The notes: generated by a model not told the origin, from the sequence alone. Shown: positions 54,110 through 63,574, numbered from the stretch's first letter. The stretch is DNA of 64,000 bases from an uncultured Gammaproteobacteria bacterium (GCA_958295465.1 OY282353.1:1674001-1738000), one strand, 5' to 3'. Numbers and translations are program-made.

Positions 54110-55321
54110 GTGGGTGATCCGGCCGGCCGGCACTTCCTGCAGATCCCGGGTCCGACCAACGTGCCGGATCGGATCCTGCGTGCGATCGAGCGCCCCACCA
54201 TCGACCACCGCGGACCCGGGTTCGGGCGTCTCGGCCGGCAGGTGCTCGGGGGGTTGCGCGAGATCTTCAAAACGCGCGGCAACGTGCTGATCTTCCCCTC
54301 GTCGGGCACCGGCGCGTGGGAGGCGGCGCTCGTCAACACCCTCTCGGCCGGGGACACGGTGCTGATGAGCGAGACCGGGCACTTCTCGACGCTCTGGTCG
54401 GCGATGGCGCGGCGGCTCGGCCTGCGCGTCGAGATCCTGGAGGGCGACTGGCGCACCGGTGCGGATCCGGCGCGGATCGAGGCGCGGCTCGCCGAGGACC
54501 GCGCCCGTACGATCAAGGCGGTGACGGTCGTGCACAACGAGACCTCCACCGGGGTGACGAGCCCCGTCGGCGCGGTGCGCGCTGCGCTCGACGCCGCCGG
54601 CCACCCGGCGCTGCTGCTCGTCGACACCATCTCCTCACTCGCCTCCATCGACTACCGCCACGACGAATGGGGCGTGGACGTGACCATCGGGGGCTCGCAG
54701 AAAGGGCTGATGCTCCCCCCGGGGCTCGGCTTCAACGCGGTGAGCGACAAGGCCATGACGGCCGCGAGGTCGGGCGGGATGGTGCGCTCCTACTGGGACT
54801 GGGAGGCGATGCTCGGCGCGAACGAGACCGGGTTCTTCCCCTATACGCCGGCCACGAACCTGCTCCACGGCCTTGCCGAGGCCATCGACATGCTGATCGA
54901 GGAGGGCCTCGACAACGTGTTCCGGCGCCATGACCGGCACGCCGAGGCGACGCGGCGCGCAGTGCGCGCCTGGGGGCTGGAGGTGTGGTGCCGCGATCCC
55001 ACCGGGTACTCGTCTTCGCTGACCGCGGTGCGGGTGCCCCGGGGCCATAGCGCGGACGCCCTGCGGCACATCATCCTCGATCGCTTCGACATGTCGCTCG
55101 GCAACGGGCTCGGCCGCCTCGCCGACCGGGTGTTCCGCATCGGGCACTTGGGAGACTTCAACGACCTGATGCTCGCGGGGACGCTCTCCGGCGTCGAGAT
55201 GGGGCTGGATTTGGCCGGCGTCCCGCATGCGCGCGGCGGTGTCGGCGTGGCTCTCGCGTATCTGGCCGGCGAAGCGGCACGCACCGTCGCCGTCCCCGCT
55301 ACCGCCGCCGGTCCGGCATGA
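54110..55321 (+). CDS. Serine-glyoxylate / alanine-glyoxylate aminotransferase
   Basis: 403 residues from GTG 54110 (CCCGGAGGG ribosome site). Class-V PLP aminotransferase: LQIPGPTNVPDRILRAIERP at the N-terminus, FPSSGTGAWEAALVNTLSAG, VHNETSTGVTSPVGAVR, LVDTISSLASIDYRHDEWGV, PLP lysine in GGSQKGLMLPPGLGFNAVS, FRIGHLGDFNDLMLAGTLSG. Interconverts glyoxylate/glycine and serine/hydroxypyruvate, as in the serine cycle or photorespiratory salvage. 70 bp upstream of the FAD/Fe-S dehydrogenase, likely co-transcribed. Confidence 0.9.
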   Translation: MGDPAGRHFLQIPGPTNVPDRILRAIERPTIDHRGPGFGRLGRQVLGGLREIFKTRGNVLIFPSSGTGAWEAALVNTLSAGDTVLMSETGHFSTLWSAMARRLGLRVEILEGDWRTGADPARIEARLAEDRARTIKAVTVVHNETSTGVTSPVGAVRAALDAAGHPALLLVDTISSLASIDYRHDEWGVDVTIGGSQKGLMLPPGLGFNAVSDKAMTAARSGGMVRSYWDWEAMLGANETGFFPYTPATNLLHGLAEAIDMLIEEGLDNVFRRHDRHAEATRRAVRAWGLEVWCRDPTGYSSSLTAVRVPRGHSADALRHIILDRFDMSLGNGLGRLADRVFRIGHLGDFNDLMLAGTLSGVEMGLDLAGVPHARGGVGVALAYLAGEAARTVAVPATAAGPA

Positions 55322-55391
55322 CGCGGAGACACCGCCGGTCCGACCGGTGCGGCTCTCGCCTGCCTCGCCCGGACCACCCCGGAGGACGCGC

Positions 55392-58300
55392 GTGAGACAT
55401 CGATCCGGACTGCGGCCGGGAGACCCGGCGCTCGCCGCTCGCCTGCGTCGCGAGATCGAGGGGGAGGTGCGCTTCGACCCCGCGGATCGGGGCCGCTACA
55501 GTACCGATGCGTCCATCTATCAGATCGAGCCGATCGGCGTGGTGGCGCCGCGCAACGCGGAAGACGTCGCCCGCACGATCGCGATCTGCCGCGAGGCGGG
55601 CGCCCCGGTCCTGCCGCGCGGGGCCGGCACCTCGCAGTGCGGGCAGACCGTGGGCGAGGCGGTGGTCGTCGACACCAGCAGGTATCTCGATGGGGTGCTC
55701 GGCTTCGACGAAGGTGCGCGCCGGGTCACGGTGCAGCCCGGTGTCGTGCTCGATCGCCTCAACGCCTGGCTCGCACCGAAGAGGCTCTTCTTCCCGGTGG
55801 ACGTGTCCCCGTCCAACCGGGCCACGATCGGCGGCATGACCGGCAACAACTCCTGCGGCGCGCGCTCCATCCGCTACGGCAACATGGTGCACAACGTGCA
55901 CGCCGTCAACGCGATCCTCGCCGACGGGAGCGCGATCCGGTTCGGCGAGGCACCGGGCAATCTCGCCGGTGTCGCGGACGGCGCAGGCGACGGCCGCTAC
56001 CTCGATCTGATCCGGCGCATGCGCGCTCTCGGCGCCCGCGAGGCCGACGAGATCGCGCGACGCTTCCCGCCGCTGCTCAGACGGATCGGCGGCTACAACA
56101 TCGACGCCCTCACGCCGGGCGCGGCAGCCGATGCGCGGCGCCGAGCCGCGAGGCCGTACCGGCCTGGCGGCGGCTCCGACGTAGCAGACCTGGACATCAC
56201 CGTGCAGCCGCGCGGGGTCCCTGCAAGACCATCCCGGCCCGGTGACGGCCTCGACCTCATCGCCTCCGGCGCGGACGCCACCCCCGACGGCCACAACATG
56301 GCTCATCTGCTGGTCGGCTCCGAAGGGACCCTCGGGTTCTTCACCGGGATCGAGCTGGACCTTCAGCCGCTGCCCGCCCATCGCGTGCTGGGCGTCTGCC
56401 ACTTTCCAGCGTTTCACGATGCGATGGCCGCCACCCGGCACATCGTGGCTCTCGACCCGAGCGCGGTGGAGCTGGTGGACCGCACCCTGATGGAGCTGGC
56501 CCGCGACATCGCGGCGTTCCGCCCCGCCGTCGAGCGTTTCGTGCGGGGGCACCCCGATGCGCTGCTGCTGGTGGAGTTCGCGGGCGAGGACCGCGGCGCC
56601 CTCCTCGACCGGCTCGCGCGGCTCGGCGAGCTGATGGCGGACCTCGGCTTCCCCGGCGCGGTGGTGGAGGCGGTGGAGCCTGCGTTCCAGCGCGCGGTCT
56701 GGGACGTGCGCAAGGCGGGGCTCAACATCATGATGTCGATGAAGGGGGACGGGAAGCCGATCTCCTTCGTCGAGGACTGCGCGGTACGCCTGGAAGACCT
56801 CCCCGAGTACACCCGCCGCCTCGACGCCATCTTTGCCCGCCACGGCACCCGCGGCACCTGGTACGCGCACGCTTCGGTCGGCACCCTGCACGTGCGCCCG
56901 ATCATCGATCTCAAGACCGCGGAAGGCGCGCGCACCATGCGGGCGATCGCGGAGGAATGCTTCGAGATGGTCCGCGGCTACCGGGGCTCGCATTCCGGCG
57001 AGCATGGCGACGGCATCGTGCGCAGCGAGTTCCACGAGGCGATGTTCGGTCCCCGGCTCGTCGCCGCGTTCGAGGAGGTCAAGGACGCCTTCGACCCCGG
57101 CGGGCTGTTCAACCCGGGCAAGATCGTGCGGCCCGAGCGCATGGACGACCGCACACTCTTCCGCTACAAGCCGGGCTACGCGCCGCTGCCCGTGGAGACC
57201 GGGCTCGACTGGTCCGAATGGGGCGGGCTCCACCGCGCGGTCGAGATGTGCAACAACAACGGTGCGTGCCGCAAGTCCGACCCCGGCGTGATGTGCCCTT
57301 CGTACCGGGTGACCGCGGACGAGCAGCACGTCACGCGGGGGCGTGCGAACACGCTGCGGCTCGCCCTCACCGGTCAGCTCGGCCGCGACGCCCTCACCTC
57401 CGACGCCATGCGCGACACGATGGCGTTGTGCGTCGGATGCAAGGGCTGCCGGCGCGAATGCCCCACCGGCGTGGACATGGCGCGCATGAAGATCGAATAC
57501 CTCCACCAGCGCCGGAAGCGGCACGGGATCGGGCTGCGCGATCGCCTCGTCGCGTGGCTGCCCCGCTACGCCCCCGCCGCGAGCCGGCTCGCGTGGATGC
57601 TGAACCTGCGCGACCGGATCCCCGGACTCGCCCTCGCCACCGAGCGCCTCCTGGGGCTGAGCGCGAGGCGTCCGCTCCCGCGCTGGCGGAGCGACCCGTT
57701 CCGGACCGATGGGTTGCGGGCCGATCCTGATCCTTCGGGGGACGATGCGTTGCCGGGCCATCCCCATCCGTCAAGGGCCGATGCATCCCGGATCGATCCC
57801 GCTCCCCGGCAGGAGGATCCCGAGCCGCCGCGGGCCGGGACGTTTCAGGCGGATGTGGTTCAGGCCGATACGGTCCTCGCGGGAGAGCACGGAACCGGGC
57901 CGGCATCTCCGCAACGCCAAAGTCCCGATGCGCCCCCCGCGGAGGAATGCGGAGCCCCCGAACCGGACCACCCGACCTCCGCGCGCGGCGGCGGATCCGA
58001 GGTGGTCCTCTTCGCCGATACGTTCAACACCTGGTTCGAGCCGGAGAACGCCCGCGCCGCGGTGCGGGTGCTGGAGGCGGCGGGCTTCCGGGTCCGCGCC
58101 GCCGCGCCGCCGCCGGGAGAACGCCGCCCGCTGTGTTGCGGGCGGACGTTCCTCGCCGCCGGCCTCGTCGAGGAAGCCCGGCGCGAGCTGGAGCGGACCC
58201 TCTCGGCGCTCGCGCCGTTCATCGAGCGCGGCGTTCCCGTCGTCGGCCTGGAGCCCTCGTGCCTGCTCACGTTCCGCGACGAGGCCCTCGGGCTCGGCCT

Positions 58301-58733
58301 GGAGCGGGATTTGGGCGGAGCGCGGTTCCTGTTGTTCGAGGAATTCATCGCCGGGGCCGCCGCCGGGGAAGAGCTGGACATTCCCCTGTGCCCCCTCGCG
58401 AACCGGCGCGCCCTCCTCCACGGCCACTGCCACCAGAAGGCGTTCGGGGTCATGCCGGCGGCCGAGCGCACGCTCCGGCTCGTGCCCGGGTTGGAGGTCG
58501 AGACCGTCGCATCGAGCTGTTGCGGCATGGCCGGCGCCTTCGGCCACGAGGCCGAACACTACGAGACGTCGATGGCGATGGGCGAGCTCGACCTGCTCCC
58601 GGCGGTGCGGGCGGCGGACCGGGACACCCTGATCGTCGCCGCCGGAACGAGCTGCCGGCGCCAGATCGCCGACGGCGCGGCCCGGGAGGCGTGGCACGTC
58701 GCGAGGGTGCTGGAAGAGGCGCTTGCGGACTGA
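55392..58733 (+). CDS. Giant FAD- and Fe-S-containing dehydrogenase (GlcD/D-lactate dehydrogenase type)
   Basis: 1113 residues from GTG 55392 with GGAGG eight bases upstream. FAD_binding_4 at about 35-220 (LPRGAGTSQCGQTVGEAVVV; DVSPSNRATIGGMTGNNSCG), FAD-oxidase C-terminal domain to about 600 (HNMAHLLVGSEGTLGFFTGI; HSGEHGDGIVRSEF), ferredoxin-like cysteines (CNNNGACRKSDPGVMCPSY near 620; CVGCKGCRRECPTG near 680), CCG domains (RRPLCCGRTFLAAG; ASSCCGMAGAFGHEAE). Two inserts are unusual: about 45 residues near 250-295 and a 100-residue Pro/Asp-rich linker near 770-870. Oxidises a 2-hydroxyacid such as D-lactate, glycolate or 2-hydroxyglutarate and passes electrons to the quinone pool. Confidence 0.88.
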   Translation: MRHRSGLRPGDPALAARLRREIEGEVRFDPADRGRYSTDASIYQIEPIGVVAPRNAEDVARTIAICREAGAPVLPRGAGTSQCGQTVGEAVVVDTSRYLDGVLGFDEGARRVTVQPGVVLDRLNAWLAPKRLFFPVDVSPSNRATIGGMTGNNSCGARSIRYGNMVHNVHAVNAILADGSAIRFGEAPGNLAGVADGAGDGRYLDLIRRMRALGAREADEIARRFPPLLRRIGGYNIDALTPGAAADARRRAARPYRPGGGSDVADLDITVQPRGVPARPSRPGDGLDLIASGADATPDGHNMAHLLVGSEGTLGFFTGIELDLQPLPAHRVLGVCHFPAFHDAMAATRHIVALDPSAVELVDRTLMELARDIAAFRPAVERFVRGHPDALLLVEFAGEDRGALLDRLARLGELMADLGFPGAVVEAVEPAFQRAVWDVRKAGLNIMMSMKGDGKPISFVEDCAVRLEDLPEYTRRLDAIFARHGTRGTWYAHASVGTLHVRPIIDLKTAEGARTMRAIAEECFEMVRGYRGSHSGEHGDGIVRSEFHEAMFGPRLVAAFEEVKDAFDPGGLFNPGKIVRPERMDDRTLFRYKPGYAPLPVETGLDWSEWGGLHRAVEMCNNNGACRKSDPGVMCPSYRVTADEQHVTRGRANTLRLALTGQLGRDALTSDAMRDTMALCVGCKGCRRECPTGVDMARMKIEYLHQRRKRHGIGLRDRLVAWLPRYAPAASRLAWMLNLRDRIPGLALATERLLGLSARRPLPRWRSDPFRTDGLRADPDPSGDDALPGHPHPSRADASRIDPAPRQEDPEPPRAGTFQADVVQADTVLAGEHGTGPASPQRQSPDAPPAEECGAPEPDHPTSARGGGSEVVLFADTFNTWFEPENARAAVRVLEAAGFRVRAAAPPPGERRPLCCGRTFLAAGLVEEARRELERTLSALAPFIERGVPVVGLEPSCLLTFRDEALGLGLERDLGGARFLLFEEFIAGAAAGEELDIPLCPLANRRALLHGHCHQKAFGVMPAAERTLRLVPGLEVETVASSCCGMAGAFGHEAEHYETSMAMGELDLLPAVRAADRDTLIVAAGTSCRRQIADGAAREAWHVARVLEEALAD

Positions 58734-59034
58734 TCCAGCCCGCATTTCTCACCAGCCCCCGGCTGCGGACGCGGAGCTGACGGCACCGGCAATTCCCGGC
58801 TCCATGTTGCCGGGCGGCACGGTGGGAGATGAACCGGCTCCGCACCTGGTTCGCCACTCGGGAGAAGCAGGAGCACCGCCAGCCTCTCGCCCTTTCTCGT
58901 TCTCCGGATCGCAGGGCGACTCGGCGATGGCCGCCGCGCGGTACACGGCCCCGAGGACATCGATCTCCGGCCTCGTGCCGGGTCCGGTTGCCGGGCCGCT
59001 CGCCGCAACGGAGCCACGAAGTCGAACCCGGGTC
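58734..59034. other. Convergent intergenic region
   Basis: 301 bp between the dehydrogenase and the minus-strand helicase gene. No gene. A CCGGCAA/TTGCCGG inverted repeat at about 58787-58815 could form a terminator-like stem; CCGGCAATTCCCGGC there also resembles one end of the 122-bp element, without a matching second end. Confidence 0.45.
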
Positions 59035-60675
59035 TCAGGCCGGATCCCGGTGGATCAGCGACAGCACGGAGCGCGCCCGGCTCATGGCCACGTAATGCTC
59101 GGCGGATTTCCGGGCCGCTCCATCCGGGGCGGGAAGATCCACGACGACGATCGCCTCGTTCTCGAGACCCTTGAACTCCCCGATCCTTGCGAACCCGACC
59201 TTGTCGCCGGGGATTTCCCGCATGGAATACTCGTCCAGCCGCCGGACCCGGCGTGCGGCGGCCGGAGGCATCAGGGCAACGGAAGACTCGGCAAGATCGA
59301 GCGGCGACAGGATCGTCACCAAACCGGGCGCCAGTCCTCCCACGTCCACCAGTTCGCCGATCTCGCGTGTGGTCCGCTCGGCGGATTCCCGCCGGGTGGC
59401 GGCGCTCTGTGTGCGGACGGCGGGGCCAGCTCCGGCCCCGTGTACGCCCAGGTCGGCGTCGAGGGTGGCCTGTATCCATTCCAGGATGACCCGGGTGTTG
59501 CGGCAGTTGATTCGCAACGGCATCCGCACGGGGTCGAGCGATTCCAGGTGGTCCTTCGCACGCCGATCGAAGCGGGGGGTCAGCGACTGGTTGTTCAGGT
59601 CGTGGAACCAGCACCAGCGCCCCGTTTCCAGTCCGCCGTCCAGGACGCCGTCCAGGGTCTCGATGCAGTCCATCTCGAACAGGTCCTGCCCTTCGTCGAC
59701 GATCAGCGCGTCGAAGCGTTCCAGTCCGGCCCGGCGGCAATCGAGGCGCACGCCGTCGATCGACGATACGGCCAATCCGGGCATCGAAAGTCGTGATGCC
59801 AGATGATGCCTCAGCCAAGGGGACCGGCATACCAGAGCGACCTGCAAGCCGGCCTCGGCCCAGCGCCGGGCCAGCCGTTCGGCGAGGAAGGTCTTGCCGG
59901 TGCCCGCTCCGCCGGCGCAAAGCACCCGTGGATTCGCCTCCGCCACGTCGGCCATGCGCATCTGATCCTCGGTCAATCCCTCGATGCGCCGCCCGGCGTC
60001 CTCCATCCGATGGAGCAATCGGACGGCTTCTTCTCTCTCGCGGGCATCCACCTCCGGGCGGAGCAAGTGGACGGCTTCTTCCCTCTCGGGGGCGTCCACC
60101 TCCGGGCGCAGATACCCCTGAAGCCTCGCCAGTGCGCCATCGTCATCGTCGGGCCGGCCTTTCCATCCTGCTCGTGCGCGCCAGTACTTGAACAGACCGC
60201 ACAGCCAGCCTTCGAGGTCGCGGCTGCGACGCGCATCGGCGAACATCGCGGGGTCCCACTCGGCGCCGTCGCTCCGCCATTCGCAGTCCGGAAACACCAT
60301 CCCGTAGCCCGTGGTGAACCGGTCGAGCACGTCTTCGGGCAGGTTGGCGCGCAAGTCTTCCATCAGTCCGTGAAGCGCCGTCTCCGCCTGGCGGAACGGA
60401 CTCTCCTGGGACAGGGTGATCCCGCCGTTGCGATCCCGGTACCGCCACACGCCGTCGTGGCACGCCACCCTCCCGCCCTTGACCTCGATGGCGTACAGGC
60501 CATCGGGACCGCAGATGACGAAATCGATCTCGGGGAACCGTTTACGGGGATGCCGGGTCGGCTTCAGGGAGTGGAAGGCCACGTAGCGATCGTCGAAGGC
60601 GGCGCGCAATCTCTCGAATACCCGTTTCTCCGCCTGGCTGCCGGTATCGTAAGGCGCGCTCGGGATCATGCGCAT
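59035..60675 (-). CDS. NERD nuclease-domain / superfamily I helicase fusion
   Basis: 546 residues from MRM at 60675. Residues about 12-130 are a NERD domain with PD-(D/E)xK-like residues (FPEIDFVICGPDGLYAIEVKGG). Residues 215-546 are a UvrD-like ATPase: Walker A CAGGAGTGKTFLAERLARRW, Walker B LIVDEGQDLFEMD, LRINCRNTR, FKGLENEAIVVVDLP and YVAMSRARSVLSLIH. A 16-residue segment (VDAPEREEAVHLLRPE / VDAREREEAVRLLHRM) is duplicated between the two parts by a 48-bp repeat at about 60021-60116. Such fusions are common in phage-defence loci. Last gene of the 59-64 kb cassette. Confidence 0.85.
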   Translation of the reverse strand: MRMIPSAPYDTGSQAEKRVFERLRAAFDDRYVAFHSLKPTRHPRKRFPEIDFVICGPDGLYAIEVKGGRVACHDGVWRYRDRNGGITLSQESPFRQAETALHGLMEDLRANLPEDVLDRFTTGYGMVFPDCEWRSDGAEWDPAMFADARRSRDLEGWLCGLFKYWRARAGWKGRPDDDDGALARLQGYLRPEVDAPEREEAVHLLRPEVDAREREEAVRLLHRMEDAGRRIEGLTEDQMRMADVAEANPRVLCAGGAGTGKTFLAERLARRWAEAGLQVALVCRSPWLRHHLASRLSMPGLAVSSIDGVRLDCRRAGLERFDALIVDEGQDLFEMDCIETLDGVLDGGLETGRWCWFHDLNNQSLTPRFDRRAKDHLESLDPVRMPLRINCRNTRVILEWIQATLDADLGVHGAGAGPAVRTQSAATRRESAERTTREIGELVDVGGLAPGLVTILSPLDLAESSVALMPPAAARRVRRLDEYSMREIPGDKVGFARIGEFKGLENEAIVVVDLPAPDGAARKSAEHYVAMSRARSVLSLIHRDPA

Positions 60676-60870
60676 GACGGTGTCCGGCCCCCGAGCGCCC
60701 CGCCGATCTTCGCCTCGGTTCCGTGGTCCGGATGCGCCCTGGCCAATGACCCGAATATCCGTTTCTCCGCCTGGCTGCCGGTGTCGCGGGGCCGGTTCGG
60801 GATCATGCGCATGACGGTGTTCAGCCCCCGAGCTTCCCGCGGATCTTCGCCTCGGTCCGGTGGTCCAGGC
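60612..60870. repeat. 137-bp tandem duplication across the gene junction
   Basis: CGTTTCTCCGCCTGGCTGCC occurs at 60623 and 60760; the flanking GATCATGCGCATGACGGTGT and CGGATCTTCGCCTCGGT blocks repeat at the same distance. The unit contains the 3' end of the 529-residue protein's gene and the 5' end of the helicase gene. Confidence 0.85.
60666..60812 (-). CDS. Chimeric mini-ORF created by the junction duplication
   Basis: 48 codons: MRMIPNRPRDTGSQAEKRIF matches the helicase N-terminus (MRMIPSAPYDTGSQAEKRVF), then DHGTEAKIGGALGG matches the C-terminus of the upstream 529-residue protein (DHRTEAKIRGKLGG). It begins 8 bp after the upstream stop and its TGA (60666-60668) overlaps the helicase start by 10 bp. 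It probably relays translation between the two genes; the peptide is unlikely to have its own function. Confidence 0.45.
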   Translation of the reverse strand: MRMIPNRPRDTGSQAEKRIFGSLARAHPDHGTEAKIGGALGGRTPSCA

Positions 60871-62410
60871 GCGCCCCGGCCAGTGACTCGAAGAATCGAT
60901 CCAGGTCGATTTCAGGGGAAATCCCAGGCTCGCCGGGTAGATCGATATACGTCGAGCCCCCCTTGACGGTGAGCGTGTATTCACCGGGGCCGAGGCTGAT
61001 CCGGGTATGGACGCAGTCCCATTTCTGCGCCTTGGCAAGTTCCAGCGCCGCGGATCTCTCACGGAACCGCCAGGTCGAGCCGTCGCCGAACAGCTCGCGC
61101 AAGGGGCGGACCCTGGCCGGCGCCTGGCCCAGGTCGAGTCCGGTTCCGGCAATCCGGTGAGCCATTCGCGCCATGCGATGGGAGACCGCATCCGAGAGTG
61201 CGCGGCCGGCGCGGAGCCGGAGAGGAAGATCCATCCATCCGTCGTGGGCACCGAACAGGATGGCGGCGGCCAGCCAGTCCGGCTCGGCGAGCCGGTCGCT
61301 GTCGTAGTCGAAGAGATCCGCGCAGTCGCGGCGCAGCAGGAACAGCGTCATGGCATGGGCCAAGGGGGTATCGTGCCGCTCGAACAGCTCGCCGGCCGTT
61401 GCGCCGGCGAGCCCCGTCAGCGAGACGAGGGTGTCGTGGAGCTTCCCGACACCCGCCTGGAGGCGCGGGTCGAGGCCGCCCACGGCCGCGGCAAGGTGAG
61501 CGATCAGCACGTCCTCGGCGCTGCCGGCGCGGCCGGTGTCCCGCCACTCCACCAGCCGTTCGACGGTCTCCCAGAAAAGCCTTGCCTGGGAGGCGTTCTG
61601 CAAGCCGATCCGATCCGTCCCGGGATCCGCGGGCGCCGGCAATGACGCAACCCCGTCCCGGATCCAGGTTTCGAGTCCGGCCAGAATCGGATGGTCGTCC
61701 GCTGGGCGCGGCGCCTCGCCGCCGTCCGGGTCGAACGCCACCCGGCATGAGCGAACCGCCTGCTCGCCCTGGTTGGCGAAGAGCAGCAGCATGGCCATGA
61801 CCCCGCCGGCCGCGAGGGGACCTTGCAGCGGGGCGCTTCGCTCCGGGGGGCCTTCGCCGGGCGACGGCCAGGGGGTGTCCGGCGCCTTGGTGAAGAGAAT
61901 CCCTTGGGTTCGGAGCTTGAACTCCTTGAGCGGCACGTTGCCGAAGTCCTTCGCATCCGTTTCACATGCCCGTTTTTCTTCGGCCGACGGAAAGACGATC
62001 GACTTGATCCGGGAAACGGGCAGCGGCGCGGGGACCAGGAGCAGGCGCTCGGTCCCGTCGAGCCGGTCCGGGAAATACCGCTCCCTCGGACCGTCTTCGC
62101 CGATTGCCGTCACGTTGCCCGACAGCCCGGAGAGGCCGATCTCGACGATGATCGGCCTGAGGTGCCCCGCCTCCTGCGTACACGATTCGATCGCTTCCTT
62201 GGGCGCCCTGCCGATGAACAGGGGGATCCAGCCGGGGAAGCATTCGAGGGTGTCGCGGTAGTACTTGCCGCCGAACCCGGCGGGCGGCATCACCAGACCC
62301 GCCGCGAGCATGTACATCAGGTTCAGGTGGTTGGTGACGAGCAACCCCGGACCGGGCGCCTTCGCCGGAGCAGGCCCGTTCGTCGACGTGAACATGTCCG
62401 CGGTGGCCAT
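60821..62410 (-). CDS. Unrecognised 529-residue protein of the helicase/DUF1998 cassette
   Basis: No family recognised. Visible features: an N-terminal helical segment LLVTNHLNLMYMLAAGLVMP, GFGGKYYRDTLECFPGWIPL, PIIVEIGLSGLSGNVTAIGE, a middle helical domain with MTLFLLRRDCADLFDYDSDR and LAAAILFGAHDGWMDLPLRL, and a basic C-terminus (LDHRTEAKIRGKLGG). No P-loop, HKD, methyltransferase or PD-(D/E)xK motif is evident. The ATG abuts the stop of the preceding ATPase gene with no gap, so it is co-translated with it. It is a candidate effector or sensor of the cassette. Confidence 0.75.
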   Translation of the reverse strand: MATADMFTSTNGPAPAKAPGPGLLVTNHLNLMYMLAAGLVMPPAGFGGKYYRDTLECFPGWIPLFIGRAPKEAIESCTQEAGHLRPIIVEIGLSGLSGNVTAIGEDGPRERYFPDRLDGTERLLLVPAPLPVSRIKSIVFPSAEEKRACETDAKDFGNVPLKEFKLRTQGILFTKAPDTPWPSPGEGPPERSAPLQGPLAAGGVMAMLLLFANQGEQAVRSCRVAFDPDGGEAPRPADDHPILAGLETWIRDGVASLPAPADPGTDRIGLQNASQARLFWETVERLVEWRDTGRAGSAEDVLIAHLAAAVGGLDPRLQAGVGKLHDTLVSLTGLAGATAGELFERHDTPLAHAMTLFLLRRDCADLFDYDSDRLAEPDWLAAAILFGAHDGWMDLPLRLRAGRALSDAVSHRMARMAHRIAGTGLDLGQAPARVRPLRELFGDGSTWRFRERSAALELAKAQKWDCVHTRISLGPGEYTLTVKGGSTYIDLPGEPGISPEIDLDRFFESLAGARLDHRTEAKIRGKLGG

Positions 62411-63574
62411 TCACAGCTCCTCTCGTCGCAGCACGCCCCGGTCCGCCGGCAGGATGTGCTCGACGTCCTTGCGCCCGCCGCGCTTCATGAACATGAACAC
62501 CCGCTCCCTGGCGCGCGCGACCATGACGTAGAAGAGGCGCCTGGCCACGTCCGGGTCTCCGCGCCGGAAGTAGTGCTCGTCGATGTCCGCGAGCACCACC
62601 GTATCGAACTCGAGTCCCTTGCAGGCCTGCGCGTTGACGACCAGGACGCCGCCTTCGTCGAAGGCGACCTCGGCCCGATGCTCCCGATGGTACGTCTCGA
62701 CGGGCGCCCGGGGGTTGTCGAGCCGGACCTCCACGGATCGAAGCGCTCCCACGTAGCGCTCCCTGACCTGGTTGTTCGGCGCGATGACGCCGATCAACTG
62801 GCGGGGGTCCCGGTCGGCCAGACGCAAGATACCGCGCGCAACCTCGTCCAGCCTGTCCTGCTCGTAGCAATAGAGAAGCGGCACCGTTCCCGGAGCCGGC
62901 GCCGGCAGCTCGGGAGGGGGGCTCGCGGGATCGCCGCAATAGAACGCCCTTGCCAGTCTGGCCACTTGATAGTGGTTGCGGTAGTTCTGCCGGAGCTCGA
63001 TCACCTCGTTCGTATCGATGCCCAGACAGTCTGCGATGTCCTGCCGGCTGCTGTTGGCGTCGGTGATCTGCTGATTCTGGTCGGCGACGACGAAGAACCG
63101 GTCGAAGCCGAGGTCCACGAGGGCGCGGTAGAACTCCGGAGGCATGTCCTGGCCTTCGTCGATCACGAGGAACGGCGGCTGCCGATCTCCCGTGTCGGTC
63201 AGATCCTGAACGACTTCGTGGACACGGTCCCAGTCGATCTCCCTGTACCCGCCGTCGTCCCGCTCCCGCACCGGAACGGGCTGGTCCACAATCTTCCGAA
63301 ACATGCCCCGAAACCAGCCGTCCCATGTCCTGCTCTCAAGACCACCGCCGAACAACTGGCCGCTCGCCCGGTGCAGGAGATGGTTGAAGACCAGGAACAG
63401 GTAGTCGTCGCGCTCCCGGTAGTGGCGGCGGGCCCGGATCAGCGCGAGCACGGACTTTCCGGTTCCCGGTCCTCCCACGATCAGATGCTGGCCTTCCCTG
63501 GGCAGGGCGCGCACCGCCTCCTGCTCCTTGCCGAGGTCCTGGATGCCCGGCAGCTCGAACGTGCGCCTGGCCAT
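62411..63574 (-). CDS. Small superfamily I (UvrD-like) ATPase
   Basis: 387 residues. Walker A HLIVGGPGTGKSVLALIRAR near residue 33, Walker B LVIDEGQDMPPEFYRALVDL, VVADQNQQITDANS (motif III), LRQNYRNHYQVARLARAFYC (motif IV), QACKGLEFDTVVLADI (motif V), RLFYVMVARARERVFMF (motif VI). Compact, lacking the 1B/2B inserts of true UvrD. ATG overlaps the stop of the DUF1998 gene by one base (TGATG) and its own stop touches the next ATG. Confidence 0.87.
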   Translation of the reverse strand: MARRTFELPGIQDLGKEQEAVRALPREGQHLIVGGPGTGKSVLALIRARRHYRERDDYLFLVFNHLLHRASGQLFGGGLESRTWDGWFRGMFRKIVDQPVPVRERDDGGYREIDWDRVHEVVQDLTDTGDRQPPFLVIDEGQDMPPEFYRALVDLGFDRFFVVADQNQQITDANSSRQDIADCLGIDTNEVIELRQNYRNHYQVARLARAFYCGDPASPPPELPAPAPGTVPLLYCYEQDRLDEVARGILRLADRDPRQLIGVIAPNNQVRERYVGALRSVEVRLDNPRAPVETYHREHRAEVAFDEGGVLVVNAQACKGLEFDTVVLADIDEHYFRRGDPDVARRLFYVMVARARERVFMFMKRGGRKDVEHILPADRGVLRREEL

